Part shown: positions 17,728-28,619 of the stretch, in pieces
Numbering within the stretch: the stretch's first letter is position 1
Layout: the number at the start of each line of letters is the position of its first letter
NCBI GenBank assembly: GCA_905221605.1
Contig: CAJNDS010000691.1
Span: forward strand, 431,197 to 495,196
Source of the DNA: Symbiodinium natans
Taxonomy: Eukaryota > Sar > Dinophyceae > Suessiales > Symbiodiniaceae
Direction of reading: 5' to 3'
DNA length: 64,000 nucleotides
Made by a program: the position numbers and the translations under genes
Notes under the pieces: model-generated
Database searches by the model: none
Seen by the model: the letters and a program-made list of their open reading frames with translations, nothing else
What the model was told of the DNA's origin: nothing

Positions 17728-20700
17728 GTGTTAAAGCTGCAGCTCACCTTCTCGCGCGCCTTGGGCGAAGCCCCGGCTGCCACCGGGGCGATTCTTCAGG
17801 CCAGGGCTTCCTTATCCACAAGGGTTTAGGGTTTAGGGTTTAGGGTTTAGGGCTTAGGGCTTAGGGCTTAGGGCTTGTGGTTTAGGGTTTAGGGTTTTAG
17901 GCACTTCCAGGGACACCGGAATTCGGTTGCTACGTAGTACTCTCAAGGACTTTAGCATGAGTTTAGGGGGGGGGGGGGGGTTCTGGTAACGGAGTTATTA
18001 GGTCCCTGGAAGTATAGGCTAGTTGTTATTGGATATCTTTTTTGGGATGCCTAATTTTGTGGCTAATGCCCGAAGGCCCCGAACCCTAAACTCCAAACCC
18101 TACACCCAAACTTTAGTCCACCGACATCCTCTCATAAATCCTGTACTGGAAGGTCAACTACCCCAAATACCCATTCAGAAGCTGGATTTGGTTTTCTACC
18201 TGACGAAAGTTACCCTAAACTATAAGGAATAGGTTCGAATCCACAACAAGGACCCCTATGCATAATGTAAGGTATATTCCGTCACGAAGGGGCAGTAGGC
18301 GCTCTGGGAAGGACATACAGGGTGCAAACGGTCCTAAACCCTAAACCCTAAACCCTAAACCCTAAACCCTAAACCCTAAACCCACGGTCTCCTGGGTCCG
18401 GTTTGTTACCAGCTACGGGGCCAGCTGCTATGATGGCATCAGGCACCACAAGTCCTAGCCTAACCCCTAAGCCCTAAACCCTAAACCCTAAACCCTAAAC
18501 CCTAAACCTTAATTATCATACATGGTTCGGCATACTTAGCACTGAAGGCCAGGCGCCGGGCGCAAAGTTCGGGTGTCACTGTGAATGCTCGGTGTAGGGT
18601 AGACCAGGGCAGTGATTGAAGGCCGTTCAGGGAGTTGGGTTTAGGGTTTAGGGTTTAGGGTTTAGGGTTTAGGGTTTAGGATTTAGGTATAGGGCTTAGG
18701 ACTTCTAAGCCCTGAACTGCACTAGCATAGGTTATTTGATCACTGTCACTTCGCGCCAGGGCATTGCGGTGGCATTGCTTGAGATGGCAAAGAATGCGCG
18801 ACCCTCATACAACCAATGGTTGCAGTCATGGACTCCAGGAATCGTTCAGGCTCTAAGACCCTAAACCCTAAGCCCTAACATCTTATGTGGGGTCCTTCTT
18901 GGCTCAGAGGGCAGATGCGGGTGTGCGCAGATTCAGGTATCAAGACTCGTGCCCCTAAGGTTGTCACCTAAAGGTTCCCCCTAACATGGCAAAATGCTCC
19001 AAACATGGTCCTTATGTTCAAGGGGGTTCTAACGTTCGGAGTAAGCGGGGCTAGCTCGAGTGCGGCGGGCGGCGTGCTCTCACCTGGGACGCGTGTGACC
19101 GCTCTCGTCTACGGGTAGTTCCATGTGCCCTTTATATGGTCCCTTATTAAGGGTTCTGATGTATGGACCTGGGCTTATGGGGTAAAGGGACGATGTAACA
19201 ACCTTAAGATGTCCTCGGAACCGAGCCATATCACTTCGTGGCTTCTCAGTTCGTGACATGCGAAACTGCCATCACTTGCGGATGTCGGGGTTCGCCCTAA
19301 ATGGCGGTGTCCGAAACTTAGGGGAGTAGCAATGTTGGGCTTCTTATGATAAGGGCTACTATTTGGGGGCTACTTCTTAGGGGTACCATATTGGGGTCCT
19401 ATGATAAGGGAATCCTACTATTTGTGGTTTATTATTGAGCTTCTTATTGTAAGGGAATCCGATTATTTGGGGTCTATTATAGGGGTCCCCTATTGTCCTA
19501 AACCGCCGAATGCGCATCGCCGCTTTTGGGCTGCTAGGCTCTAGGTGTCTTTACTGGGACCACTGGAAGGATTCTGTGTGTCCACCTTACAGTAAGGACC
19601 AAATGAACCCTAAAATTGGGGGGTCATATACCCTATACTGATACCATAATCCCTAGTAGAGTATATGAACCAGAAACCCCTTTAGGGTTCATGTAGTCCT
19701 TAAGGCGCATGATCTCTCAGAATTTGGGCCACGCTGGCAACATATGTTTGGCAACTAAGCAGGTTTGCCGAGATCTTTTTTCCGAGGTTCTGGGTTTAGG
19801 GTTTAAGGTTTAGGGTTTTGGGTTTAGGGTTTAGGGTTTAGGGTTTAGGGTAATGAGAATAATGAGAACGAGAGAGTTGGCTCAGAATGTACTGGCAGGC
19901 TTCCAAGCCCGTCGAAGATCCGGACACTGTCGACGAGATGGCCGCTGAGGTGCATCGTAGGGCTTCAGGTTCAAGGATTTAGGGTTTAGGGTTTAGGGTT
20001 TAGGGTTTAGGGTTTAGGGTTTAGGGTTTAGGGTTTAGGGTTTAGTTCTAGGGGATTCTAGTATACTACCCCAAACAGGTGCTACACAGGAGCCTCTAGG
20101 CAAGCCCGAAGCCTTAGTCCTAAACCCTAAGCCCAATGACCTAGCCACCCCCAGAGGACACGAAGCCCAAGAAGGTTCTTCGCCGCACGCGCAATAAGTC
20201 AAGCAGGCCAGAGGTTGATGAGATGGAGGACACGGCCATCCTTGAAGCTCCCGCTTGGAGCTACTTGCCTGGCCCCTTCTTCCGCTGTCCCGCTTGCAAA
20301 AATGCTTCTGCTACCTAGAGGCTCCTGTGTAGTACCTTCTTGGGGTAGTATACGAGAATCCCCTACAACTAACCCAAAAAAGGGACTACATTGCAGACTC
20401 CAGGTAGATGGGAGAAGTACTGGAGCAAGAGGCAGAACCGCGAGAGGGCGTGGGCCGTCTGCAAGCGTCGGAAAGCAGACCGCACGTACTGCCAGTTACA
20501 AGAATCAAGGCACTCTTCCCTTGTTTCAGGGTATAGGGAAGCCCTACCTAGAGGCTCCTATGTAGTACCTTTTTTGGGCTAGTATACTAGAATCCCCTAT
20601 AACCAGCCCAAAAAAGGGACTACATTGAAGATTCCAGGTAAGCCCTAAACCCCAAGCCCGAAGCCCCAAAACTGGTTGCAGTATAGTTCAAGTTCAGAGC

Positions 20701-20771
20701 TGCTAATCGTCGGGAACCTCGAGCGGCCCGAGCGAGTCCTGATTTCCCTTTGTGTTGGATTGGAAACTTAA
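17728..20771 (+). CDS. Multi-exon gene with a CPAC motif, product unknown
   Basis: Exons are 17728-17823 (LKLQLTFSRALGEAPAATGA, before GTTTAG), 18760-18849 (VALLEMAKNARPSYNQWLQS, GC donor), about 19875-19961 (WLRMYWQASKPVEDPDTVDE, GC donor), 20145-20310 (KPKKVLRRTRNKSSRPE to RCPACKNAS), 20403-20530 (EKYWSKRQNRERAWAVCKRR) and 20687-20771 (ELLIVGNLERPERVLISLC to a TAA stop). From 18760 onward the phases agree from exon to exon, with family A elements between the last three. The CPAC plus later Cys residues in a basic, Arg/Lys-rich region could bind zinc; that is inference. An extra exon near 18384-18458 (SWVRFVTSYGASCYDG) may belong. The 5' end is not identified and no family is recognised. Confidence 0.55.
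19585..19710. mobile_element. Hairpin element, family F, copy 1
   Basis: Inverted ends ..AAGGACCAAATGAACCCTAAA and TTTAGGGTTCATGTAGTCCTTAAGG, with GGTCATATACCCTATACT inside. Other copies are at 26372, 41372 and 44620. Confidence 0.7.
20043..20103. mobile_element. Family A element, right half
   Basis: TAGGGGATTCTAGTATACTACCCCAAA to CAGGAGCCTCTAGG. The left arm is missing; a heptamer array abuts it. Confidence 0.65.
20311..20405. mobile_element. Family A hairpin element between two exons
   Basis: Ends are ACCTAGAGGCTCC and GACTCCAGGT, with an internal stem around AGTACCTTCTTGGGGTAGTATAC. It is flanked by TA on both sides. Removing the element with one TA restores a continuous frame between the exons at 20145 and 20403. 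Confidence 0.75.
20545..20639. mobile_element. Family A hairpin element, third local copy
   Basis: ACCTAGAGGCTCCTATGTAGTA to GATTCCAGGT, nearly identical to the copy 235 bp upstream. It ends in CAGGTAAG, so its 3' edge could act as an acceptor (CAG) or a donor (GTAAG). Confidence 0.75.
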
Positions 20772-21294
20772 AGTCCCTGAGCCCTAAACCCTAAGCCCTA
20801 AACCTTAAACCCGAAACCCTAAGCCCTAAGCACTCAGCCCTAAGCCCTGAATCCTAAACCGAAAGAATCGCGCAACAATGCCCGATAACATGGGAGGATC
20901 GAATGCCTGCGTGGGACAGCCACCCTGAACAAACACCATTAAACAGAGGCGTAAAACCCTTTGTCACTCCTAGAGTACTCCGCAACCCAGATAGAGCCCC
21001 CAAATAGTACTTTATACTACTGTTGGGTCATTTTTAGGACCCCTTAAGAGGATCTACTTTTTTTGGATCCTCCCGGGAGTCTGGGTCCCTGGGGGCAGGT
21101 GATGATGAAGTCAGGGCCGACAGTGGACAGAACTTGCTGCAGACTCGGCCCTTTGCGGTATGGTCAGATTCCCTCCACTTCTGTGCCCTTGGCACTAGTT
21201 GGGCTTCATATTATTATTGCAGGGCCCCAAAGGGGTATACTTTCATAAGAAAAATCCAGAACCCTAGTTAGACCCCGACCCCTAACCGGGAAAG

Positions 21295-23084
21295 AAGTTG
21301 TTGTTTTCGGCGTTGCGGACAACAGAAGAGACCTCCATCGTGTTCAGGGTACTGCCTTTGCAAGGCCTCCCAATGGCTTCCTTGTTAGAGGATCGGGCTC
21401 CCCCCTAAACCCTAAACCCTAAACCCTAAACCCTAAAGCCGAAACCCTAAACCCTAAACCCTAAACCCTAAACCCTCAACAAGTAGTTTCGAAGTATACT
21501 ATAGGGCTGTCGAAGCAGGAGCCTCAACTCGGCTCCCTGTTCTATATGGCAGTCTACTTTGTACCCATACATACTGTAAACCCTAGACAATAAGCCGTAG
21601 GCGCAGGGTTGTTGTTTTTTTCGGCCTACGGAGGTCAGATTCACCCTAAGCCGGATGCCCTACCTAAAGTAACCTTTGTTCCCTTCCAAACGGGACTTTG
21701 CCTTATTTATTGGGTATATATTTGCTCGTTTCTAAGGGACAAGGATGCCTAGGCAACCCTCAGCCCCCCCGAAAAAGGCACCTTGAGTAGCTCAAGAGAA
21801 TCCTGCTTTTGCAAAGCCCAAGCCCAACCGAAGCCATCAGCCCGAATCCCTAGACCCAACCAGGTTCAACCACAAACGCAACTCCCGACCCGAAGCAGGG
21901 ATCCTACTTGGGCGTTCCCGAAATTAGGGATATGGTCCCCCAATATTCAAGATAGTCACTTCCCTTCTTTAACAGGGTTCTGAAGCATTGACAGGGTATA
22001 TAAGCAAGGGTTCCGACAACTAAGGGCCCACACTAAAGGACCATGTAGCTACCCTAAGAGGGGTTCCGAGAGAAAGAGGATTTCAGTACTCTGCTCCGCG
22101 TTTTCCCCAGCTTCCGCCGGAAGCGCACAACCGTTAGCAGCTAGGGTTCAAGGCCCTGGCTTCGCAAAATCACATAGGGGATTAGGGGTTTGGGGTTTCG
22201 GGTTTAGGGTTTAGGGTTTAGGGCTTAGGGTTTAGGAAGAGGCTTACAATCCTACGTAGGCCCTTGGGAGAGGATCATATTCAGGAGCTTCAATGGCCAT
22301 CCTAATATAGCCCTTAGTACTGGGTAGGTTGCCTTTCACCTTCTTGGTTATATAGAATCCTAGTATATATACAGGGTTAACCTTTTTTGGGCTAGGGTTT
22401 TCGGCCCCTAAGACCTGGCTGGCCTTTACAAGCCGCCGACTTTTTCAAATTTGGCTGAGGCTTGAAAAAGGCCCTATGGGCTGCAGACTCCGCGACACAA
22501 ATGCTGCCCAGGCAAGGAACAAGGCTGAAGTTGGGTCAGGGTTCAGCGTTTAGGGTGTAGGGTTTAGTCTATGTCTATGTCTATGTACATGTATATGTAT
22601 ATGTGCAAACATACAACAGGGCACAACTTAAACAATGCCCTCATTCTCGAACAACACGCATGACAACACTTGATGTCCGAGCATGGAAGGCCCTCTGACA
22701 CAGCGGCTGACCACACAGCCTCTTCAACCCTGAATCCTATCACCCTAAATGTGAACCCTCAAAACCCCAACACCCTAGAACCCCAAATCCTGTCCACCCT
22801 ACAACCAATCACCCTAAACATTATTAAGATCTTAAACCCTACAACGCTCTCAGCTAAAGCCCAAGAACCTAGTGACCCTATAGCCTGAAACCTGAGAACC
22901 CCATCACCAAATCCTAAACCCTAAACCCTTACAAGCCCGAACCCCACACCTCCAATCCCTCAGTCCACTCTCGGCGTGGTGGGCGCAACTTGCCGCATTT
23001 GAAGCGGAGTGGTTGCTGGAGAAGCACGTGGAGGCAGGGATCCGCGATGTGCTTGTAGTCCGGTCTGTATACTTGCAAGAGTAG
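21295..23084 (+). CDS. Exon series, product unknown, ending in a stop at 23084
   Basis: Best exons are 21295-21396 (after GGGAAAG; KKLLFSALRTTEETSIVFRV, then LPMASLLEDR before GC), about 21792-21920 (ESCFCKAQAQPKPSARIP), 22077-22144 (LLRVFPSFRRKRTTVSS, stop), 22460-22534 (after GCTGAG; EKGPMGCRLRDTNAAQARNK) and 22964-23084 (after CTCAG; LSAWWAQLAAFEAEWLLEKH, then VEAGIRDVLVVRSVYLQE, TAG). The two stops imply at least two genes or alternative ends. No family recognised. Interspersed repeats and heptamers fill the gaps. Confidence 0.45.
21955..22062. mobile_element. Repeat family Q, copy 1
   Basis: CACTTCCCTTCTTTAACAGGGTTCTGAAG..GGTATATAA..GGACCATGTAGCTACCCTAAGAG. Shared with 47645-47762 and 58346-58480. 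Confidence 0.6.
22325..22413. mobile_element. Repeat family C2, copy 2
   Basis: Matches 4606-4702 in TTGGTTATATAGAATCCTAGTATATATA, GGTTAACCTTTTTTGGGC and GGGTTTTCGGCCCCT. Confidence 0.65.
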
Positions 23085-23140
23085 GTCTAGAGTTTAGGGT
23101 TCAGTACTGAGTAGGTAACCTTTGACCGCATTTGTTTGTA

Positions 23141-25481
23141 GTCTAACCTCTCTGCAAATGAGAAGCTTCAGCGGGCACGGGAGCCAAGAAGTATTCACAC
23201 ATCCCTTGGGCATAACCTGAAACGAAATGAAGGGGTATGGTAACAGCCTTCCTTCCTTGTATTCTCCGTTTATAGGTTAAGGGGGATGGGATTGGTGGCA
23301 ATGTTAAGTTTAGGCGGTTCTCCAACAAAAACAACCTAAAAGCCCTGTGCATTTAGGGTTTTGGGTTCAGGGTTTAGGTCTTAGCGTTAAGGGCAGGCTT
23401 AAAACAGGATTAGACTCCTCAAGCCCTGAACCCGCTCGAAGTCCAGGGCCCCCCACAGGGTGCGCATATACACAGTACCTAGGTAGGACCTTGGGGATAG
23501 TCTTTATGCCCCCTAAACCCTAAACCCTAAACCCCAAAGGTTCCATTGCCATACTATGTAAGCGGACCCTAGGAAAGCTACTTTACGCTTCCCCCCCCCC
23601 CCCCCCCCCGACGGCGGGTTGTTGATGGAGGGCTGTACAGGGCTTATCCGAGTGTTCTCAACAGCTCGCCCGTACAAGCCCTAAACCCTAAACCCTAAAC
23701 CCTGAACCGCCCCTGAGGCACATGCACGCCTGCAGCGACTGCAGATGGAATGGGACAGGCCCCAAACCCTAAACCCTAAACCCTAAACTCTAAACAGCTG
23801 GCCAGGGCTATGAATCCGTAAGCCCGAAGAAACAACGTAAGCCTTGCAGCAAGCCAGGGTTTAGGGCTTTGGGTTTAGGGTTTATAGGGTTTAGGGTTTA
23901 AGGTTTCGGAAAAATTGCGTGGTATTGGAAGGTGCTCGGGGTGGGCATGCTGGGGCAGTCTCATTCCCGGACTACCCTTAAGAAAAGGAAGGTACCCCCT
24001 AATTGTTCGGGTAAAATTCTATTTGCTGAAGGTACTTAAGGTTACTCTAGGTAAGCCCCTAACCTTAGCTCTCTAAACCAATCACATGTTTTCAACTCTC
24101 AGAAGCCGTCTGGTGCCATTTGTGTCTCATGCTTTCTTACACGCATCAGCCGAAACCCTCAATATGAAAATCCCCCCCCCCCCCCACCCCCGGCACTACA
24201 GTGTACTAGACCCTAAACCCTAAACCCCGGACCCTCCAATCCCCACACCCTAAGTGGTCCAGATTGATGGATCGATTCAGGGTTCCGGGTTTGGGGTTTA
24301 GGGTGTATAGGGTTTAGAGGGTGTGGTGTGAAAAGGGTTTTAGGGTGAAGCTGGCTTGCAGGGTTTCGAGGGTTTCGGTGTTTGGGGGAGTTTGGCAGCT
24401 TGGGGATCCGCCCCGCCCCCCCCTCCCCCCCTCCCCCGACTGACTACTGTCGTCTTTTTGGCTTGGGGGTTGGGGGGGGGGGGGGCGGGAGGGGGGGCGA
24501 GTTTAATATGAAAAAAGAACAGGGTTTCTGGGGTTTGTAGGATTTACAGGGTTTATTGGCTTTGGGGCCTGGAGGAAGCTCTATATCCTCAACAAAGGGA
24601 GAAGGTACCTCAGGTGTTGGGTGTCTGTGGGTTTACGAAGATAGGGGATCCCCGATATAGTCCCCCAAATAGTAAGACTCCATTAGAAGAAGGACCCCAA
24701 AATAGGTACCCTAATTTCGGAAACCCCCCCATATGGACCCTCTTTCTCAGGCACAAGATGACTCAATCAGCACGCCAACCATGTCGCATGTGGCCCAATT
24801 TAAGAGGCTTTTCTCGAACCGAACTCCGGCCTTAAACCCTAAACTCCAAATATTTTTCGGTTTGAGAGTTTAGGTTCTACCTGGGGCTCTGTTTACCTAC
24901 AGATTAGTAGTAAGTACCCTTGATTAGTAGGGTATAACCCACAAAACCGTACAAGCAGGCTGTCCCCAGACCAGCCGGTGCTGATGTTGCGCCTGGAGGG
25001 CACGGCGGCACGGCTCTACGCTCAGCAGGCGCACCACTTTCTCAAAACAATGAAGTGCGCCCTTAATCTTTGGGTAGATCTTCCCAGTTATTGAAAGGAC
25101 CAAGGTTACTCTACCCTAAACCCCAAAACCCTCAACCCTAAACCATCGGGAACCCCGGGTTTTTTTATCAGACTCCGGCTGCGCGAAGGGAAACTGGTCT
25201 GCAGCTGCGCTGCACACGGAGAAGCCGGCCTCTCAGCAAGCTGTTTACCCGCCCTAAACCATCAACCCCAAACCCCTAAACCCTAAACACGGCTTATTCT
25301 GTTTTGCGGGGATTTTAGGGGATCCTGTTCGGACAAATACCCCTACTAGTACATGCCCCAAACCATCTAAGGTTTCGGATTCCGAATTTGTAGAGGGCTT
25401 GCCAAGGCTCGCCCCAAGGACCCAGCGCCTCTAGACCACTGTGAAGCCAAAAACAAAGCAAACCCACGCCTCTTCGTTGAG
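23141..25481 (+). CDS. Exon series, product unknown
   Basis: Candidate + strand exons are 23141-23234 (EKLQRAREPRSIHTSLGHNL, before GTATGG), about 23300-23351 (VKFRRFSNKNNLKALC), 23396-23477 (LKTGLDSSSPEPARSPGPP), 23610-23677 (RVVDGGLYRAYPSVLNSSP, GC donor), 23708-23758 (PEAHARLQRLQMEWD, GC donor), 24750-24827 (AQDDSISTPTMSHVAQFKR, GC donor), 24970-25073 (PVLMLRLEGTAARLYAQQ, before GTAGAT), about 25171-25253 (several open frames) and 25394-25481 (KARPKDPAPLDHCEAKNK, before GTTCAT). Short exons of 50-100 bp are typical of this window. I cannot join them or name a product. Confidence 0.45.
24650..24738. mobile_element. Family L element, followed directly by an exon
   Basis: CCCCGATATAGTCCCCCAAATAG..AAATAGGTACCCTAATTTCGGAAACCCCCCCATAT. 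The exon at 24750 begins after the following CTCAG. Confidence 0.6.
24866..24975. mobile_element. Repeat family D, copy 4
   Basis: CTCTGTTTACCTACAGATTAGTAGTAAGTACCC..AGTAGGGTATAACCCACAAAACC. Closest to the copy at 1678-1765. Confidence 0.65.
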
Positions 25482-25489
25482 GTTCATAT

Positions 25490-25622
25490 ACTGTCTAGCC
25501 ACTGAATACTAGGACCCATTTGAGTAGGCCCCTATTCTCTCTGTTTAGGGTTTAGGTTCCCCTACAAGTCTCTTTAAACCAAGAATCGTACTTTTTGTTG
25601 TATGTCTAGGTTGCTCTTGGGT
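25490..25622. mobile_element. Family G element
   Basis: GACCCATTTGAGTAGGCCC..TTTAGGTTCCCCTACAAG..TTTAAACCAAGAATCGTAC..GGTTGCTCTTGGGTGCTAG. Shares this order with 28767-28877 and 55449-55562. Confidence 0.6.
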
Positions 25623-25820
25623 GCTAGGTGCAGATGATCAACACACTCCCACACTGTCAGTAACCATTCCACCGAAGACCCCGAACCCCAAACACCAAGC
25701 CCCAATCCGTAGGCCCAGCTCCGGACCCCATTATCTCCCTCTGAACCCTACCTGGAGTCACTTATACATACCCTTACAAGAGGGAAATGTGCCAATAAAA
25801 TGACCACCATTTTTTGTCCA

Positions 25821-25893
25821 ACCCTAAACCCTAAACCCTAAACCCTAAACCCTAAACCCTAAACCCTAAACCCTAAGCCCTAAACCCTAAGCC
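25821..25893. repeat. Interstitial CCCTAAA tract
   Basis: About 10 heptamers. Confidence 0.9.
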
Positions 25894-26153
25894 GGGCAGA
25901 TGCTGCAACCTCGCTGAGCGAGCCTTTGGCCGGGCACACCCAGCCTCGGTGGCGCTCAGGGCCCGGCTCGGGGACGCCGCTTGGGCTGCAGCAGTTTGTG
26001 TGTTCGCCTCATATAGTCCCCCTCCCCCAGATTCGGGGCAGTCTTCTGGTCTGCAAGAGTGAACTGCAGCAACTTCGAGGAGCTGGCTTGCTGGCAGCCG
26101 GATAGCTTGAGATCCTAGCCAAGCCATAGCCAAGCCATAGCCAAGCCGTGGCC

Positions 26154-26891
26154 ATGGCGCTCCAACCGACGAAGCCCACGGAGACCCGCAAGCAGCCTCC
26201 GGCGCCTCGTCGCCGCGTTCGACATGTCGAGGCCTGCAAGACGGAGTGCTTCTTGGTAGCTGAGTATACCCTTCTGCCCCCGCCCCCCCCCCCCCCCCCT
26301 TTTTCGGGGTTCTGACCAAAAGTACGCGAACCCCCAAAAGGGGTACCCTTCTTACACCCATTTCTGTTGCTAACCTTAAGGCCTACATGAACCCTACAAA
26401 GGGTTATTTTTTCATCTGACTCTCATAGGGATTATAGTAGTATAGGGTGTATGACCCCAACTTTAGGGTTCATCTCGTCCTTAAGGTAAAAGTCTACCAA
26501 GGCTCCCCGGAGCGCAATGAGATGGCTGGCTCCGCTTCGTCAGACGACAGCTGCGGGCCAGCCAGCAAATCCGTGCGCTTCGTGGAGTGGCCAGAGATCT
26601 ACGAAGTCGTCGTCGTTGCTTAGGGATACTTGGGAGTATTTTTGTTTAATGTCTTTTTGGTATTCGGATTCCTTAGAAATAACAGCTAAAACTATTTTTT
26701 TTGCTGGGGCTCCATGTTCAGTGTAGGTTGATGATCCCCCTAGTGAGGGTCTTGCAGGGCTCGTGGAGCGGCGCAACCAGCGCCTTCGACAGCAAGATGA
26801 GGACCAGCTGACAGAGTACTTTGCCGCAATCCTGCAGCATCGGGGCCTTAGCGAAACCATGTCCTTCTTTCCGACTGACCCCGATCTGTAG
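26154..26891 (+). CDS. Complete three-exon gene, 131-residue protein of unknown function
   Basis: Exons 26154-26255, 26486-26614 and 26727-26891 join without phase change from ATG to TAG; both introns are GT-AG. The protein starts MALQPTKPTETRKQPPAP with a basic RRRVRHVE patch. Its middle holds SKSVRFVEWPEIYEV, and its C-terminal part LVERRNQRLRQQDEDQLTEY looks helical and ends FFPTDPDL. KSVRF fits the short PP1-docking pattern (K/R-x-V-x-F), which is a weak hint only. Intron 1 contains family L and F repeats and intron 2 is a family O element. Three copies of CAAGCCATAG lie just before the start. The long ORF on the opposite strand (26540-26953) is a shadow. I know no family for it. Confidence 0.7.
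26372..26485 (+). mobile_element. Family F hairpin forming the 3' half of an intron
   Basis: CCTTAAGGCCTACATGAACCCTA at the left and TTTAGGGTTCATCTCGTCCTTAAG at the right. Its final AAG is the splice acceptor of exon 2 of the gene at 26154. Confidence 0.7.
26615..26726 (+). mobile_element. Family O element forming a complete intron
   Basis: GTTGCTTAGGGATACTTGGG to CCATGTTCAGTGTAG. Its relative at about 45051-45137 ends in CCCAGTTCAGTATAG at the matching acceptor of another candidate intron. Confidence 0.7.
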
Positions 26892-26980
26892 ACAGTGAAG
26901 TTGCCAGTGGCAGTAGGTCCCGTCTCAGCAGTTCCATCGAATTGGTTTCCCATTTACCAGTTTGTGTTGGTGGTGCTCTA

Positions 26981-27642
26981 GACTCCGGCGCCCCTATGTG
27001 GCGCCTCTCACCACCTGTGTTGCGGATGCTTTGTGTTGGCCCTGAGCGGCCTCACTTCCTACCTGGCGGCGCAATACCCTCACTCCTTCCCTGCTTGGAG
27101 GTTGCTCATGGGTAGCTATAAGTGGGGCTAGAAGTAAAGTGACTAAAACTCTAGCTGGTTATAGAACATGATTTAGGCTACCTATCAGAACTACACCTGA
27201 ACCTTCAAGTGTTTTTGCCCGAACTGTGCAGATGGCAAGTGCCACTGTGCAGGCCGGAAGTAGTCTCAGCTGCTGCTCATCCTTCACGCCCCCTCATCCA
27301 CCTCAGAAACCGTGTGGTTCAGAGATTCAGGGTTTAGGGTTTAGGGTTTAGCCGAAGCCTTAAGCCCCATAATCCCTAAAAGGACTCGAATAATACATCG
27401 CATGGCCGGACGGCTATGAAGCTAGTTCACAAGTAACCGGCTCTGGTCCAGTAGGTGGACAGCTTCCCTCCGTTACTCCACGGGGTACATGTAGGCCACG
27501 CATGTGAAACCCTAAATCCACCTTTACGTAGGGTTTGGGGTTCAGGGTTTAGGGTTTAGGGCTTAGGGTTCCCTAAAGGTCGATTGCACGGCTTGTGGGT
27601 CCGCCTTCTTCAGCCATTTGGCCCTCGGGGATTGTCCGTTTG
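26981..27642 (+). CDS. Exon series, product unknown
   Basis: 26981-27098 reads CCGCFVLALSGLTSYLAAQY and runs into a family E hairpin. 27218-27322 reads LCRWQVPLCRPEVVSAAAHP. 27391-27506 reads IAWPDGYEASSQVTGSGPVG and ends at TGA. 27580-27642 reads HGLWVRLLQPFGPRGLSVC. Together they look like parts of one or two genes; nothing is recognised. Confidence 0.4.
27100..27213. mobile_element. Family E hairpin element
   Basis: CTTGGAGGTTGCTCATGGGTAGCTATAAGTGGGG to ACTACACCTGAACCTTCAAG, inverted ends with a TATAA interior. Confidence 0.65.
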
Positions 27643-27728
27643 CTGACAATTGAAGAAGAGTTCGGGTTCGACTAAGCCCTACACCCATAGCTGAGCAGCA
27701 GTTGGATCTTTCTATTGCTTTCATGATT

Positions 27729-28110
27729 CCGAAGAAGGCCGGGTGGGTCCTCGGAAAGGATCCGAAATGTGTTGGGTGTGGACCTGTTCGGGTTTCAAGA
27801 TGTCAATGGATATGTGCACTGGGACCCTGCCGACTCTGCAGTATTTAAAGAGTCGTCATGAGACTGTGTCATGAGACACGGCTGGTGCAGGTTCACAGGT
27901 TGCTAGGTCTGAGTTTGAGATCCGGCCGAGGGGGGGGGGGGGGGGGGGGGCGGTGCAGTGATGGAATCAGTTTGGGTTGAGTAAGAGTCTAGAAGTGTTT
28001 GAGATTGTGATTCGAAGTAGACTGAAGCGCTGTCTCTGGCAGGGTGTTTGATGCTTCAGTCTTTGCAGGTGCCTGCAGGTATTGTGTGTTGTTGCTCTCG
28101 ATGGCTTCCG
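27729..28110 (+). repeat. Diverged duplicated segment, copy 1
   Basis: Shares TCCTCGGAAAGGATCCGA..TGTTGGG.GTGGACCT..GGGACCCTGCCG, AGACTGTGTCATGAGAC, GTGATGGAATCAG and CTCTGGCAGGGT..GCAGGTATTGT, in the same order, with 28620-29240. The duplicated part may include exons; no product is recognised. Confidence 0.6.
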
Positions 28111-28483
28111 TGGCCCAGACGACCTCAAACCCTAAACCCTAAACCCTGAGCTCTCCCTACCCGACCCCGCCCAGAAGCAAGCGGTGACATGTTGTTGTTT
28201 CTTTGCTTGCACTCTACTCTAGACTCGAATATGGGTTCGGAAAAATTACGAAAACATATTCCCTTATGGTCCCTATATGCATAAGCTATCATATTCCCCA
28301 AAACCCTAAACCCAAAACCTAAACCCTAAGGCCCTTATATCAGTCTGAAAGAAGCTGGTTGTCTGTCGTGATTGAGAAAGCAGCCCTGCAATGCACCAAA
28401 GGTTGGAGCTCTTGCTGTCCAAACCAGCATCTAACAGCTCCGATCGACGTTGACTTTCTAAGTTGTCCTGGGGGCCATCCGTT

Positions 28484-28567
28484 TAGGGTTTAGGGTTTAG
28501 GGTTTACGGTTTAGGGTTTAGGGTTTAGGGTTTATAGGGTGTGGATTTTAGGGTTTAGGGTTTAGGG
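28484..28567. repeat. Interstitial TTTAGGG tract
   Basis: About 10 heptamers with two variant units. Confidence 0.85.
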
Positions 28568-28619
28568 CCCAATGATGTGTTTTCAAGTCATTCAGGCTGT
28601 GTCAACATCGAACAGATCA

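Noticed and set aside
18226-18250. GGTTCGAATCC, a tRNA T-loop-like word
   Set aside because: The flanking bases do not form a T stem and no acceptor or anticodon arm is present.
26540-26953. 137-codon minus-strand ORF
   Set aside because: Antisense to the complete + strand gene; it spans an intron made of a repeat.
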